The notes beneath the pieces were generated by a model. The model ran no database searches. It worked only from the letters and a program-made list of their open reading frames with translations, and was not told where the DNA came from. Both the position numbers and the translations under genes were made by a program. From NCBI RefSeq assembly GCF_004684095.1, contig NZ_SRII01000011.1, forward strand, positions 62,001 to 126,000: DNA of 64,000 nucleotides, in the 5' to 3' direction. How positions within the stretch are numbered: position 1 is the first letter of the stretch; each line of letters starts with the position of its first letter. The stretch comes from Hymenobacter sp. UV11. GTDB lineage: Bacteria; Bacteroidota; Bacteroidia; Cytophagales; Hymenobacteraceae. Shown piece after piece: positions 17,360 to 25,446 of the stretch.

Positions 17360-17364
17360 TTTCC

Positions 17365-18267
17365 ATGATGGTTTCCTCCCCCGCGTTTGCCCACGCGTAT
17401 TTACAGGCCCCCTTTTCTATTTTCGATAAGGCAACAGTCGCCACTCTGGCCCAAATCGGCTGGCAGCAGCTAGCGGCCGGGCGGCAAATTGACGTAGCGC
17501 ATTACAGCATTGCCAACTGCCTGGGTATTCAGCAAGTGGCGCCAACTCCGCCTAAGCAATCTACCTTAATGATAGATGGCACTTTGCTGCTGGAAGAGCC
17601 GGATTTCGAATACCTGCAAGCGTTTTATGACGAGCACGGGCTTGAGCCGCTACCCGTCGCGGAGTTGCTTACTAGTCAGGCCCCGGCCAAACTGCGGCGG
17701 GCGCTGGCTATGCTGGCCGAGGTAGCGCCCGCCCACGCCTGCGTACTCGCGCTAGCCCATTCGGTGCAGGTATTGCGTCAGCCCGACCCCGAAATCGACG
17801 TCAGCTACAGCCATCCGGCGGTGCCGTTTTCAGTTTTCGTCACGGTCTGCGAACAGGATTCCGAATTAGCGGCCCTGCGCGTAGCCGAGGCCTTGCTCCA
17901 CGAAACCATGCACCTGCATCTGACCCTGCTCGAAAGCGTTGTGGACCTCGTGCAACCCGGCAGCTTAGCCGTGTACTATTCGCCCTGGCGCGATGAAGAC
18001 CGCCCGGTGCGGGGGGTACTGCACGGGTTATTCGTATTTCGGGCCGTGCAGGCTTTTTACCAGGCACTCATTGCCCAAGCTGGCTGCACAGGCGAGGCGA
18101 CAAATTTTGCGTCGGAGCGCCTCTTGTCTATCGTACAGGAGATGCAGCTGGTGGCTGATTTTACGCAGGCTGATGGACTAACGGCCGCCGGCCGGCAGTT
18201 GGCCGCTAACTTACTGGAATACCACGTTGAAGCAAGTAATCCGAGAAGTTACGCAGGTAGTCAATAG
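17365..18267 (+). CDS. HEXXH-motif putative peptide modification protein
   Basis: A 300-residue protein with an HEXXH motif in EALLHETMHLHLTLLE near residue 178, which suggests a metal-dependent hydrolase or modification enzyme. Similar HEXXH proteins (TIGR04267-like) accompany radical SAM RiPP clusters such as FxsA/FxsB. The N-terminus (APFSIFDKATVATLAQIGWQ) and middle (SYSHPAVPFSVFV) fit that family. It is the last gene of the RiPP operon. It could be the leader protease or a further tailoring enzyme; the sequence does not decide. The 3' end overlaps the opposite-strand Septu HNH gene by 62 bp. Confidence 0.8.
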   Translation: MMVSSPAFAHAYLQAPFSIFDKATVATLAQIGWQQLAAGRQIDVAHYSIANCLGIQQVAPTPPKQSTLMIDGTLLLEEPDFEYLQAFYDEHGLEPLPVAELLTSQAPAKLRRALAMLAEVAPAHACVLALAHSVQVLRQPDPEIDVSYSHPAVPFSVFVTVCEQDSELAALRVAEALLHETMHLHLTLLESVVDLVQPGSLAVYYSPWRDEDRPVRGVLHGLFVFRAVQAFYQALIAQAGCTGEATNFASERLLSIVQEMQLVADFTQADGLTAAGRQLAANLLEYHVEASNPRSYAGSQ

Positions 18268-18994
18268 CCACTGCTGAAAACGGCGCAGTGGGTTGCTGAC
18301 ACTGAATCAGGAACCGTTGCGAGCGCAGAAACTTGGCATCTGTCGGATTATCATTAACGTATATTTCCCCAAGATGTATATCAATGATATTTAGCAACTC
18401 TTGCCGTTTGTCATTCAACTCCGGTCGATTGAGCTTACAAATTTCAATCGTCTTTTTACCAAATTCGGTAACCCCCTGAATCAGGTTTTTATCGAATTTT
18501 ATGTGGACGCGCGGGTCCATGGTCCCTCCCGGGTCCAGGATGTAGGGTGCTTCCTCCGTGATATTATTGTGATGCGATTTCGCCCTGGTGTTTTCGTCAA
18601 CTAAGGGGAATAAACTGGATTTTACTGTGTTGCAGCGGCAACAGATAAAATACAGATTGCTCCATTCGTAGGCCAGCCAGTAGTAACCGGGTTTAGCGGA
18701 CGAGCGCTCGCTACGCAGTAATTTATACCCGCCCTTGGGGCGATAATGCTCAACTGCTCCCGCCTCATCTATCTGTTCCTTTTCGCAGTAGCAGCATTTA
18801 CCGTGTTGCGCCTTTCTTAAGACCTTTTTTATGGTCGGGCTGCCATACAAGGCTTTCTTAATCAGAAAAACTACTTTCCCCGTGAGATATGCTTGCGCGT
18901 CAGCATCGTAAGAATTTTGATTGAGCAGCTTCTCTTGCTGGCCAACTTGCGCTAGGTGACGGGGTATAGTGGTTGGTTTAATAACCCTAATCAT
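18206..18994 (-). CDS. ptuB: Septu-like HNH nuclease (PtuB type), copy 2
   Basis: A 262-residue HNH protein with KCCYCEKEQ, then AVEHYRPKGGY, then YYWLAYEWSNLYFICCRCN and SSLFPL. These are the same motifs as copy 1, but overall similarity is low, so the two pairs were not produced by a recent duplication. It begins 10 bp after the stop of its partner ATPase. Base composition of this pair is clearly more AT-rich than the RiPP operon it overlaps, suggesting separate acquisition. Confidence 0.85.
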   Translation of the reverse strand: MIRVIKPTTIPRHLAQVGQQEKLLNQNSYDADAQAYLTGKVVFLIKKALYGSPTIKKVLRKAQHGKCCYCEKEQIDEAGAVEHYRPKGGYKLLRSERSSAKPGYYWLAYEWSNLYFICCRCNTVKSSLFPLVDENTRAKSHHNNITEEAPYILDPGGTMDPRVHIKFDKNLIQGVTEFGKKTIEICKLNRPELNDKRQELLNIIDIHLGEIYVNDNPTDAKFLRSQRFLIQCQQPTAPFSAVAIDYLRNFSDYLLQRGIPVS

Positions 18995-19004
18995 CCTTCC
19001 AGAA

Positions 19005-20390
19005 TTATTTGTTTCTCATTTTTTGAACCAGTTCAGCTAACTGTCTTCGATTAGTTACTTCTTCAATATTTTCACTGGTTGGCGGTTGCACTAATTGCGC
19101 ATTGATAGCTTTTAGACGGCGTTTATCTAGGTCAGTTAATCGTTTTTTAGCCACGAGCGCATCCCGGTCGCTGAGCAGCTTATCAAACGCCGTCCCCCGA
19201 GCCGACTTAAGGTCGAAGAAGTCACTGGTTAGTATCTGGTCTACCCGCCAGCCATCAATGCCCTCCGGGCGATTCGTAATGCTGACGCTGCCGAGTGCTT
19301 TATCGTAATGTAGGACGGCATAATTCAAATCGAAAGCGGCCTGCACCATCAGGGGGCTGTGCGCCGTAGCGATGAATTGAACATTGGGGAAGTGGAGAGA
19401 CAAATTAGCCATTATCTGCTGCTGCCACTTAGGGTGCAAGTGCAAATCTATTTCATCAATCAGCACGATAGCCGGCTCTTCCAACGGCTTATCGCTTGTA
19501 AGGTGGTGCTTACTGAATAGACGCCACGCCAGGTCGACAACCCAGGAGGTAACGGTCTTGTAGCCGAGGCTAAAGTCATTGAAAGGAATTTTTTGGCCGT
19601 GCCTGGTAGTGATTACGAGTCCGCCGGTTGAATACTGAGAAAATACTGTTGGAGGGTTAATTTCAATATGCTGAATTTGCTCAAAATCCGGTAGCAGCGT
19701 CACCAGCATTTGCTTGATGCGCTTAATGAAGGACCGGTATTTTTGCCTTTCTTCTGTTTTCTTAGAGCCCAATGCAGCGTATTGCAGCGTGTGCAAAATT
19801 TCTTCCGCATCATAAAGCTCCGTCTTCTCCCGAATGAAATTCGGAATCGTATCCAGTAATTTAGGATTATTTAAATTCAACTTACCTAATTGTCGGGATG
19901 CGCTGTAGCCGTAGACCGTTACATCCTCTTTGTAAAAAATCCCTTGCGCATCCGCGTCTAATGTTGGGTCGACTCTTTTTAGCTTACCCAAATTATCAAT
20001 ACCAATAATTATCTCGGTTTTGCACTCGCTGGTACGGGTAGTAGATTTTTTATTCAGTGATTGATTAGCTACAAAGAGTGCATTAGCCACTGCTTCCTGG
20101 CTTCCATTTTGGTCTTTATGCACTAACCGCTCTAATACTTCATTCTCCTCATCGTTAATTACGGGTGCCGGGTCCAGATTATTAGTATCGTTGGCATCAT
20201 ACGGCAATTGTGGCTTCATCCAGGCAATAAATTGGAGTAGGTTGGATTTACCTATACCGTTATCACCAAGTATCAATGTCCAACGTGAAATAGTATCGTC
20301 TGCTTTTAAGAATTTTAATTCTACTTCTTCGACGAAGGTTTCTATATTAGTTAGCTTAATGCTTTTTACATAAATAGGACTCGTTTTCAT
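19005..20390 (-). CDS. ptuA: Septu-like AAA ATPase (PtuA type), copy 2
   Basis: A 461-residue ATPase with Walker A GDNGIGKSN near residue 45, signature FNDFSLGYKTVTSWVVDLAW, Walker B IVLIDEIDLHLHPKW and FIATAHSPLMVQAA. The C-terminal 110 residues are helical and charged (SDRDALVAKKRLTDLDKRR), the usual docking region for the HNH subunit. It is AT-richer than flanking genes. It lies immediately upstream of the HNH partner and probably shares its transcript. It should act as the phage-sensing, ATP-binding part of the pair. Confidence 0.85.
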   Translation of the reverse strand: MKTSPIYVKSIKLTNIETFVEEVELKFLKADDTISRWTLILGDNGIGKSNLLQFIAWMKPQLPYDANDTNNLDPAPVINDEENEVLERLVHKDQNGSQEAVANALFVANQSLNKKSTTRTSECKTEIIIGIDNLGKLKRVDPTLDADAQGIFYKEDVTVYGYSASRQLGKLNLNNPKLLDTIPNFIREKTELYDAEEILHTLQYAALGSKKTEERQKYRSFIKRIKQMLVTLLPDFEQIQHIEINPPTVFSQYSTGGLVITTRHGQKIPFNDFSLGYKTVTSWVVDLAWRLFSKHHLTSDKPLEEPAIVLIDEIDLHLHPKWQQQIMANLSLHFPNVQFIATAHSPLMVQAAFDLNYAVLHYDKALGSVSITNRPEGIDGWRVDQILTSDFFDLKSARGTAFDKLLSDRDALVAKKRLTDLDKRRLKAINAQLVQPPTSENIEEVTNRRQLAELVQKMRNK

Positions 20391-20646
20391 AAGACAGATA
20401 GTTATAGTCGTGAGCTAACTTTTAGTATTTCTCAAATACGGGCCGCAACGTAACGCTGGTTTAGCATCCGCTACATACTCTACAGGTTGCCGGATGAACA
20501 AGATGTACGCCCTAACCTGCCATATTATTAGCGCAACGAACAGTTCAGCGCTTTTACTTACTAAATCTAGTTGCGAAATATAGGCATTCTGTTCGGTAGG
20601 AATAGGCTAGGTATAGGGTTTCTGACTTCCCTTTACCGTCCCGACC

Positions 20647-20820
20647 ATGTGCGAACAGACCGTGGCAATGTACTGCTTGCTGGACAATATCATTCGTTTC
20701 AGCCGCCCGGCGGACACTTCGCCCGTCGCTGGCAGTCGGCGCCTGACCGATGGGCAGGTGCTAACAACGCCCTTGGTGGTCACGCGCTTTTTCGGTGGTA
20801 ACCCAGTGATAGCCAAACTT
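20647..20820 (+). pseudogene. N-terminal fragment of an IS982-family transposase
   Basis: The frame reads MCEQTVAMYCLLDNIIRFSR, then RRLTDGQVLTTPLVVTRFFG and GNPVIAKL, matching the N-terminus I know for IS982 transposases (DDIL, then LTDAEVLT and YFGGN). The DDE catalytic domain is absent. After about 20820 the sequence changes to unrelated text. No terminal inverted repeats were recognised. It sits next to the broken hsdR end and may mark the rearrangement that scrambled this region. Confidence 0.6.
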
Positions 20821-20893
20821 TCTATTATTCAACTCACAATCTTTTCTCTTTACCGGGGAATCACTCCGTTTTTATGGGGCCAATTAGGTATTG

Positions 20894-21179
20894 AAAAACC
20901 AGAACGCGCGCGGCGGCTGGTTTGGGCTCAGCAAGGATGAGCTAGGGGCCAGCTACAGCGCCGTAGAGGTGATGGGCGACGAGAAGCTCCGTCTCATTGC
21001 CCGCGAGCTGGTCGATATCGTTCGCAAGAATACCAGAATCGACTGGACGCTCAAGCAGAGCGTGCAGGCCAACCTGCGCCACCTGGTCAAGCGCATCCTC
21101 AACAAGTACGGCTCCCCCGACTTGCAAGCGCGCCGTGGATACGGTGCTGGAGCAGGCGCGCCGCCTGGCCAGCACCTGA
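20894..21179 (+). pseudogene. hsdR: C-terminal fragment of type I restriction subunit HsdR
   Basis: The fragment reads FGLSKDELGASYSAVEVMGD, then LRLIARELVDIVRKNTRIDW and LRHLVKRILNKYGSPDLQ. It then shifts frame and ends RAVDTVLEQARRLAST at 21179. This is the typical C-terminal helical region of HsdR (usual ending about RKYGYPPDLQ, then VLEQAE). Only about 90 residues of a protein of roughly 1000 remain, and no start is present. It lies upstream of the N-terminal hsdR fragment at 22882, the wrong order for a simple split. Confidence 0.75.
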
Positions 21180-21383
21180 CGAGACATGGTAGTCGGGCGA
21201 GGCCGCTTACCCATTTGCTATCTTAGTCGGGTCTGAGCAAGGCTGTTGCAACTGTGAACTAAGCCAATTACCAGCTGAACCCCCTCCCGTATCGCTTGGT
21301 TATCTACCAACAGCAGCGTACTTTAGTACGTACAACTGGCCAATCCGAAGTCGCAAGTACTTCGCGAGCCCTCGCCCATCGCC

Positions 21384-21569
21384 ATGAATCAAGAACCTAA
21401 GTCCGACTACGAAGCAGCCAAAGAACTGCGCGAAGCCCAGCTTAAGTACGCGGCCGTGAGCATCGGGCGGCGCCACGAGTATGCCCAGCAGGTAACGGGC
21501 ATGAGCACAGCAGAACGCGTAGCCTCTTTGACTACCAATCGGCTGATTGCCAAATGCCTGAACAAGTAA
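21384..21569 (+). CDS. Small hypothetical protein, 61 aa
   Basis: The peptide starts MNQEPKSDYEAAKELREAQL and is helical and charged. It overlaps the next small ORF by 16 bp, suggesting a coupled pair such as a toxin-antitoxin or an accessory pair of the former restriction locus. It has no recognisable motif. Confidence 0.45.
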   Translation: MNQEPKSDYEAAKELREAQLKYAAVSIGRRHEYAQQVTGMSTAERVASLTTNRLIAKCLNK

Positions 21570-21805
21570 TTCTAGAAGATGCCCGCATTGACTTCTGCGA
21601 CTGGAGCGTGGCTGGCGATAGCCTGCGCTATGATATCAGCCACCTGCACCCCGATTGGGGCTTCTTGGTACAGTCATACCGCGTAGATACCCAGGATTTT
21701 GATGGTCGCTACATTTATACCAGCGAGTTTATCCTCTTCAAAAAGGGAGAAGCGATTCCCAGCAATTTCTCCTCTTATCCACGTGAGGACAAACCAACCC
21801 TGTAA
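21554..21805 (+). CDS. Small hypothetical protein, 83 aa
   Basis: An acidic, aromatic-rich 83-residue protein (DARIDFCDWSVAGDSLRYDI, then HPDWGFLVQSYRVD) that looks beta-rich. It starts inside the end of the preceding 61-aa ORF. The family is unknown. The pair lies just before the hsdS remnant. Confidence 0.45.
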   Translation: MPEQVILEDARIDFCDWSVAGDSLRYDISHLHPDWGFLVQSYRVDTQDFDGRYIYTSEFILFKKGEAIPSNFSSYPREDKPTL

Positions 21806-21863
21806 CCCGACAAAGCGCATGCGGTGCTGCGCCTGCTTGGCCAGGAATTAGCTTCTGCCGGGC

Positions 21864-22004
21864 GAAGCCGTGCAACCCGTATTTGCTAGGATATCTGCCA
21901 ACAATAGTCAATCGCGCACCCTAGCCACCCTGTGCGATACCTTGCTACCCCAATTGCTGAGTGGCCGCCTCACGGCACGGCGGGCCGAAGAACTGGTGGC
22001 CTAA
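21864..22004 (+). pseudogene. hsdS: C-terminal remnant of type I specificity subunit HsdS
   Basis: About 46 codons read EAVQPVFARISANNSQSRTL, then DTLLPQLLSGRLTARRAEEL, ending VA. This is the conserved C-terminal end of HsdS proteins (usual text about LRDTLLPKLLSG). There is no target recognition domain upstream. With fic and hsdR following, it outlines a former hsdS-fic-hsdR operon. Confidence 0.65.
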
Positions 22005-22044
22005 AGCTGGCTGGCCGCAAGGCTAGTCACTGATTTTAAATAGT

Positions 22045-22641
22045 ATGAAGTATACCTCCTCCGACGACGAAGCAGAAGTACTACCCAATCTGCTGGGCTC
22101 ATCATCGTTGGTGGAGGTGCAGGATGCGGAAACAGAAGGGTTCTTAGTCGCTGAGCAGCAATTGCTGGATGAGCTGCGCGAGCAGGAGGTATTTACCGCC
22201 GCCTACATTCGGGCTATTCACCAGCGAGCCCTCGGGCAAGTGTATAGCTTCGCAGGTCGCTACCGTAGCGTCAATCTTTCGAAGGGTGGGTTTACTTTCC
22301 CGGCGGCTCAACACCTGGCGCAGAGCATGGCGCAGTTTGAGCAGGAATTCTTGCTGCCATTACCGCACACCTGGCCCGACACGGCCGCGCTGGTACGTGA
22401 TGTTGCCCGAGTCCACGCGGAGCTGCTCTTCATTCATCCTTTTCGGGAGGGCAACGGCCGCACTGCCCGGGTACTGGCCAACCTGATGGCTTACAAAAAT
22501 GGCTCGACCAGCTTCCAATGGGAATTACTGGCCGAGCCGGAATTATTTGCCTTCTATGTGCGAGCCGTGCAGGCCGCCGGGCGGCTCCACTACGGGCCGA
22601 TGGAAGAGGTTATCGCCCGCGTGCTGCCCCAGGGGCCTTAG
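22045..22641 (+). CDS. fic: Fic/DOC family protein
   Basis: A 198-residue Fic protein. The catalytic loop HPFREGNGRTARVL matches HxFx(D/E)GNGRxxR, with the His needed for AMP or other nucleotide transfer. FAGRYRSVNLSKGGFTF supplies the flap. No inhibitory (S/T)xxxE(G/N) helix is obvious within the protein itself, which fits class I Fic toxins controlled by a separate antitoxin. A candidate antitoxin lies on the opposite strand, overlapping its 3' end. Fic genes often sit between hsdS and hsdR in type I restriction operons, as here. Confidence 0.85.
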   Translation: MKYTSSDDEAEVLPNLLGSSSLVEVQDAETEGFLVAEQQLLDELREQEVFTAAYIRAIHQRALGQVYSFAGRYRSVNLSKGGFTFPAAQHLAQSMAQFEQEFLLPLPHTWPDTAALVRDVARVHAELLFIHPFREGNGRTARVLANLMAYKNGSTSFQWELLAEPELFAFYVRAVQAAGRLHYGPMEEVIARVLPQGP

Positions 22642-22798
22642 CGGCACCAGTCGCAACGCGGCGGAGCCGGGATTCGTCGGGTCGAATCCCTTCTACGCGG
22701 GCCGAGCCAATGGCATTACGCACCAGCATTTGCTGGCGCTCCGCCCCCTCCCGCAGGTGGGGATAACGGTCTACGATTCGTTTGCCGAAGGTTTCCAT
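22610..22798 (-). CDS. Candidate Fic antitoxin (VbhA-like), antisense
   Basis: A 62-residue ORF containing MLVRNAIGSARVEGIRPDES. SARVEG fits the inhibitory motif (S/T)xxxE(G/N) that blocks Fic active sites, and NAIGSARVEG is close to what I recall from VbhA-type antitoxins. It is on the opposite strand from fic and overlaps its last 32 bp, which is unusual because antitoxins normally precede fic on the same strand. The C-terminal end inside fic is Ala/Arg-rich and may be truncated. Confidence 0.4.
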   Translation of the reverse strand: METFGKRIVDRYPHLREGAERQQMLVRNAIGSARVEGIRPDESRLRRVATGAAKAPGAARGR

Positions 22799-22881
22799 AA
22801 GAAGTGAGCGCTTTACTATTTTTCAACAAGGTAAGCTAAATAATCATTCCGGCGCTGTCGCCCGCGTGCTCCCCCTCCCCC

Positions 22882-23788
22882 ATGACCGAGGATGATATCG
22901 AACAGTTTGCGCTGGATTGCTTGCAGGAGCAGCGCTACCAGCTAGCCTACGGCCCCACCCTAGGGCCGCCCGACAGCCCGCACGGCGGCGACGAGCGCCT
23001 GCACTACGACGACGTGATACTGGCCGGCCAGCTGGGCACCTTCCTCGACCGGCACCACCGGCACCTGCCCGCCGAGGCCCGCCGCGATGCCCTGCGCCAG
23101 GTGCTGCGCGTGGGCGAGGGCCTGGCGCCCCTGGCCGCCAACGAGGCCTTTCACCAGCTGCTGACCGAAGGCGTGCCGGTTGAGTTTCGGGACCCGGCCA
23201 GCGGGGAGCTGCGCGGCGACCGGGTGTGGCTGGTAAACTGGCAGCAGCCGGAACAAAATCAGTTTCTGGCCGTCAACCAGTTGACCATCGTCGAAGACGG
23301 CCAGCACAAGCGGCCCGATATCGTGCTCTTCGTGAACGGGCTGCCGCTAGTGGTGCTGGAACTCAAGAACGCCACCAATACCAAGGCTACCTGCAAGCAG
23401 GCTTTTCAGCAGCTGCAAAATTACCAAAAGGCTATTCCTCAGCTGTTTGTGTACAACGCCCTGCTGGTGGCGTCGGATGGCTTGGAGGCCAAGGCGGGCA
23501 CAGTGTCGGCCGACTGGTCACGCTTTTCCGCCTGGAAAGCCAAGGACGCGCACGGGTTGGCCCCCGCCAATGAGACGCAGCTGGAAACGCTGTGCGCCTG
23601 CCTGCTGCGGCCCGCACACCTGCTCGACGTGCTGCGGCACTTCCTGGTATTTGAGCACGCCCGCGAGGGCACGGTAAAAAAGCTGGCCGCCTAACCACCA
23701 GTTTTTTGCCGTGCGCAAGGCCGTGGCGGCTACCGCGCTGGCGGCCAGCGTGCGCGGCGACAAGCGCGCGGGCGTGGTATGGCACACC
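22882..23788 (+). pseudogene. hsdR: N-terminal fragment of type I restriction subunit HsdR, frameshifted
   Basis: Residues 1-270 cover the HsdR nuclease domain, including PDIVLFVNGLPLVVLELKNA, the PD-(D/E)XK motif with ELK. The frame stops after VKKLAA at 23694. In the next frame it continues HQFFAVRKAVAATALAASVR and DKRAGVVWHT, the lead-in to the Walker A motif, which itself is gone. So one indel near 23690 and a truncation at about 23788 have removed the motor. The sequence then runs into a helicase remnant on the other strand. Confidence 0.8.
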
Positions 23789-23837
23789 TGTACGCTTCCC
23801 CAAATCGGAAGCAAGCTTTGAGCAGATAAAGACGTAA

Positions 23838-24200
23838 TTTGCCAGCCCCGGTATCGTCGGCCAGCAAAAATTGGATTGTGAACAGCGGGTTTACGAGGCT
23901 GCAATTGACCGCAAAAAGTGAGCCGAAGGGACGAGTTGGGTGAATGCGCTCAGCCTCGGAAAACAGCATGAAGTGCACAGGGTCGCCGCTAAAATCGAAG
24001 GTTCCTTCCTCCGTAATGACGCGCAGGCGCTATGCGTCGTCCTTGCTGCTGGCCCGCTGGGCATTGATGCCAGTGTAGTTCAAGGCCACTATAGCGGCCA
24101 GCCGCTGCACCTTGAACACTACCGTCTTGGTGGGAGGGGTCGGCCACATTCTGACTTGGTTGAAGTAGCATAGCGAAAAAGGAGCGAACTGAAGGCAGTC
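23838..24200 (-). pseudogene. N-terminal remnant of an SNF2-like helicase
   Basis: On the minus strand the text reads TKTVVFKVQRLAAIVALNYT, GINAQRASSKDDA, then a TAG, then RLRVITEEGTFDFSGDPVHF. It continues LFSEAERIHPTRPF and LFAVNCSLVNPL, then FLLADDTGAGK (Walker A). This is the start of a large SNF2-type helicase of the DISARM/HepA-like group. Sequence after Walker A is unrelated, a deletion has joined NPL to the Walker A strand, and one amber codon interrupts it. It is non-functional. Confidence 0.5.
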
Positions 24201-24347
24201 AGAAGGTATCAGCAACTGTAATTGCTGCTCAGACCAAGTTTTGCCGACAGGTGGGCAGCGCTACTGCATATGCAACAACACTTGCTGCCAGCGGCCATCT
24301 GCCATTTAGTGCTACGGATTGGCTTACTACGTCACCCACTAATGCGG

Positions 24348-25367
24348 CTATAGCCTGGCAACTAATTTTGCCAAATGCTGAAATCGAACAGAAGTGCCTT
24401 GCCAATCATACTGGAGCGCTTGAATACCCCAGTGCGCTAGCTGCTGTTGCACCGAAACGGGTAGCTTTTCGGGTAGCACCAGTATGCGCTTCACCTCAGG
24501 CAGGGGCGCGCTGTAAAGTAGTAGCTGCCCAAGGCCAGTACATAAGGTTTGGGTGGTGAGCATCGATTTGACTTCAAACAAGGCCCGGGCCCCGCCTTCA
24601 TCGAGCAGCAGCAAATCTCGGTGCACATCGCTGCTGGTAAGCCAGCCTCGCGGGGCAACCAGCTTTTTTAGCTGCTTCTCCAATTCATTTACCACCACTG
24701 CATGCGTGAAGTCAACCTTATTGGTACCGCTGCGGGCACTGCTGCCAAGCCTTTCCGGCTGAAAAATCTGGCTGTCAAACTTTAATAGCGACGGCGCTAT
24801 TCCGCTCAAGCCCGGATGAGTGGTGGTCTGCTTGAGACGCTGCACATTCGTCACAAATGCCGCCAGTTGCTTTCCAAAAAGGGGCGATTCTACTTGAGCT
24901 ACCACAAAACAGGGCGTTTGGGTGCCGTCTTCTTCACACAACACGGCACGCTCACCCGCGTAGGCCTCCAGCATCAGTTGCAGGCCAATACCTTCCCGGC
25001 CGCCCCCAATGTGGCCCCGATGCACCACTACCGGCTGGCCGGCCGCGTCCGTGGTAAATGCTGCCCCTACACGGCGTGGCGTGGCGTGGTACTCCTGGAA
25101 ATTTACTTGCACCACCATGACCGGCGTTTTATCCACGCCAAACGCATTCCATCTTAGCGAACCCGGACTGGCCCATATGCCTAGTGAGGGCGAGTAAAGT
25201 GCGTGGTCGGCAGCTTCGCCACTGCGGGAGCGCAAGGGGAAGTTTTCTAGTAGCGTTGAAAAAAGCTGGCCGTCCGTTACTAGCTCCCGAAACCGCTGAT
25301 ACAGCTTTTCGACCTTACCGGGACTGTAGACTAAGTGTAGGATGGTACTGTCCATTGGGCAATGCAA
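24348..25367 (-). CDS. Hypothetical protein with PD-(D/E)XK-like C-terminus
   Basis: A 339-residue protein. The C-terminal third has the sequence DLLLLDEGGARALFEVKSML followed by GLGQLLLYS. This fits the D-x(n)-ExK core and following Gln/Tyr helix of PD-(D/E)XK nucleases. The N-terminal part contains LYSPSLGIWASPGSLRWNAF and a beta-rich region with no known motif. Two start codons 12 bp apart are possible (25367 or 25355). It is transcribed in the same direction as the DUF4276/ATPase pair, 79 bp downstream of it, so the three may form one defence operon. Family not recognised. Confidence 0.6.
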   Translation of the reverse strand: MHCPMDSTILHLVYSPGKVEKLYQRFRELVTDGQLFSTLLENFPLRSRSGEAADHALYSPSLGIWASPGSLRWNAFGVDKTPVMVVQVNFQEYHATPRRVGAAFTTDAAGQPVVVHRGHIGGGREGIGLQLMLEAYAGERAVLCEEDGTQTPCFVVAQVESPLFGKQLAAFVTNVQRLKQTTTHPGLSGIAPSLLKFDSQIFQPERLGSSARSGTNKVDFTHAVVVNELEKQLKKLVAPRGWLTSSDVHRDLLLLDEGGARALFEVKSMLTTQTLCTGLGQLLLYSAPLPEVKRILVLPEKLPVSVQQQLAHWGIQALQYDWQGTSVRFQHLAKLVARL

Positions 25368-25446
25368 CGAGTTTTGCGCTTATCATAGAAAGTGAAAGTT
25401 TTGCACCTCCCTCACCCGGCACAGGTACCTAGTTCGGCGGTGCCAT

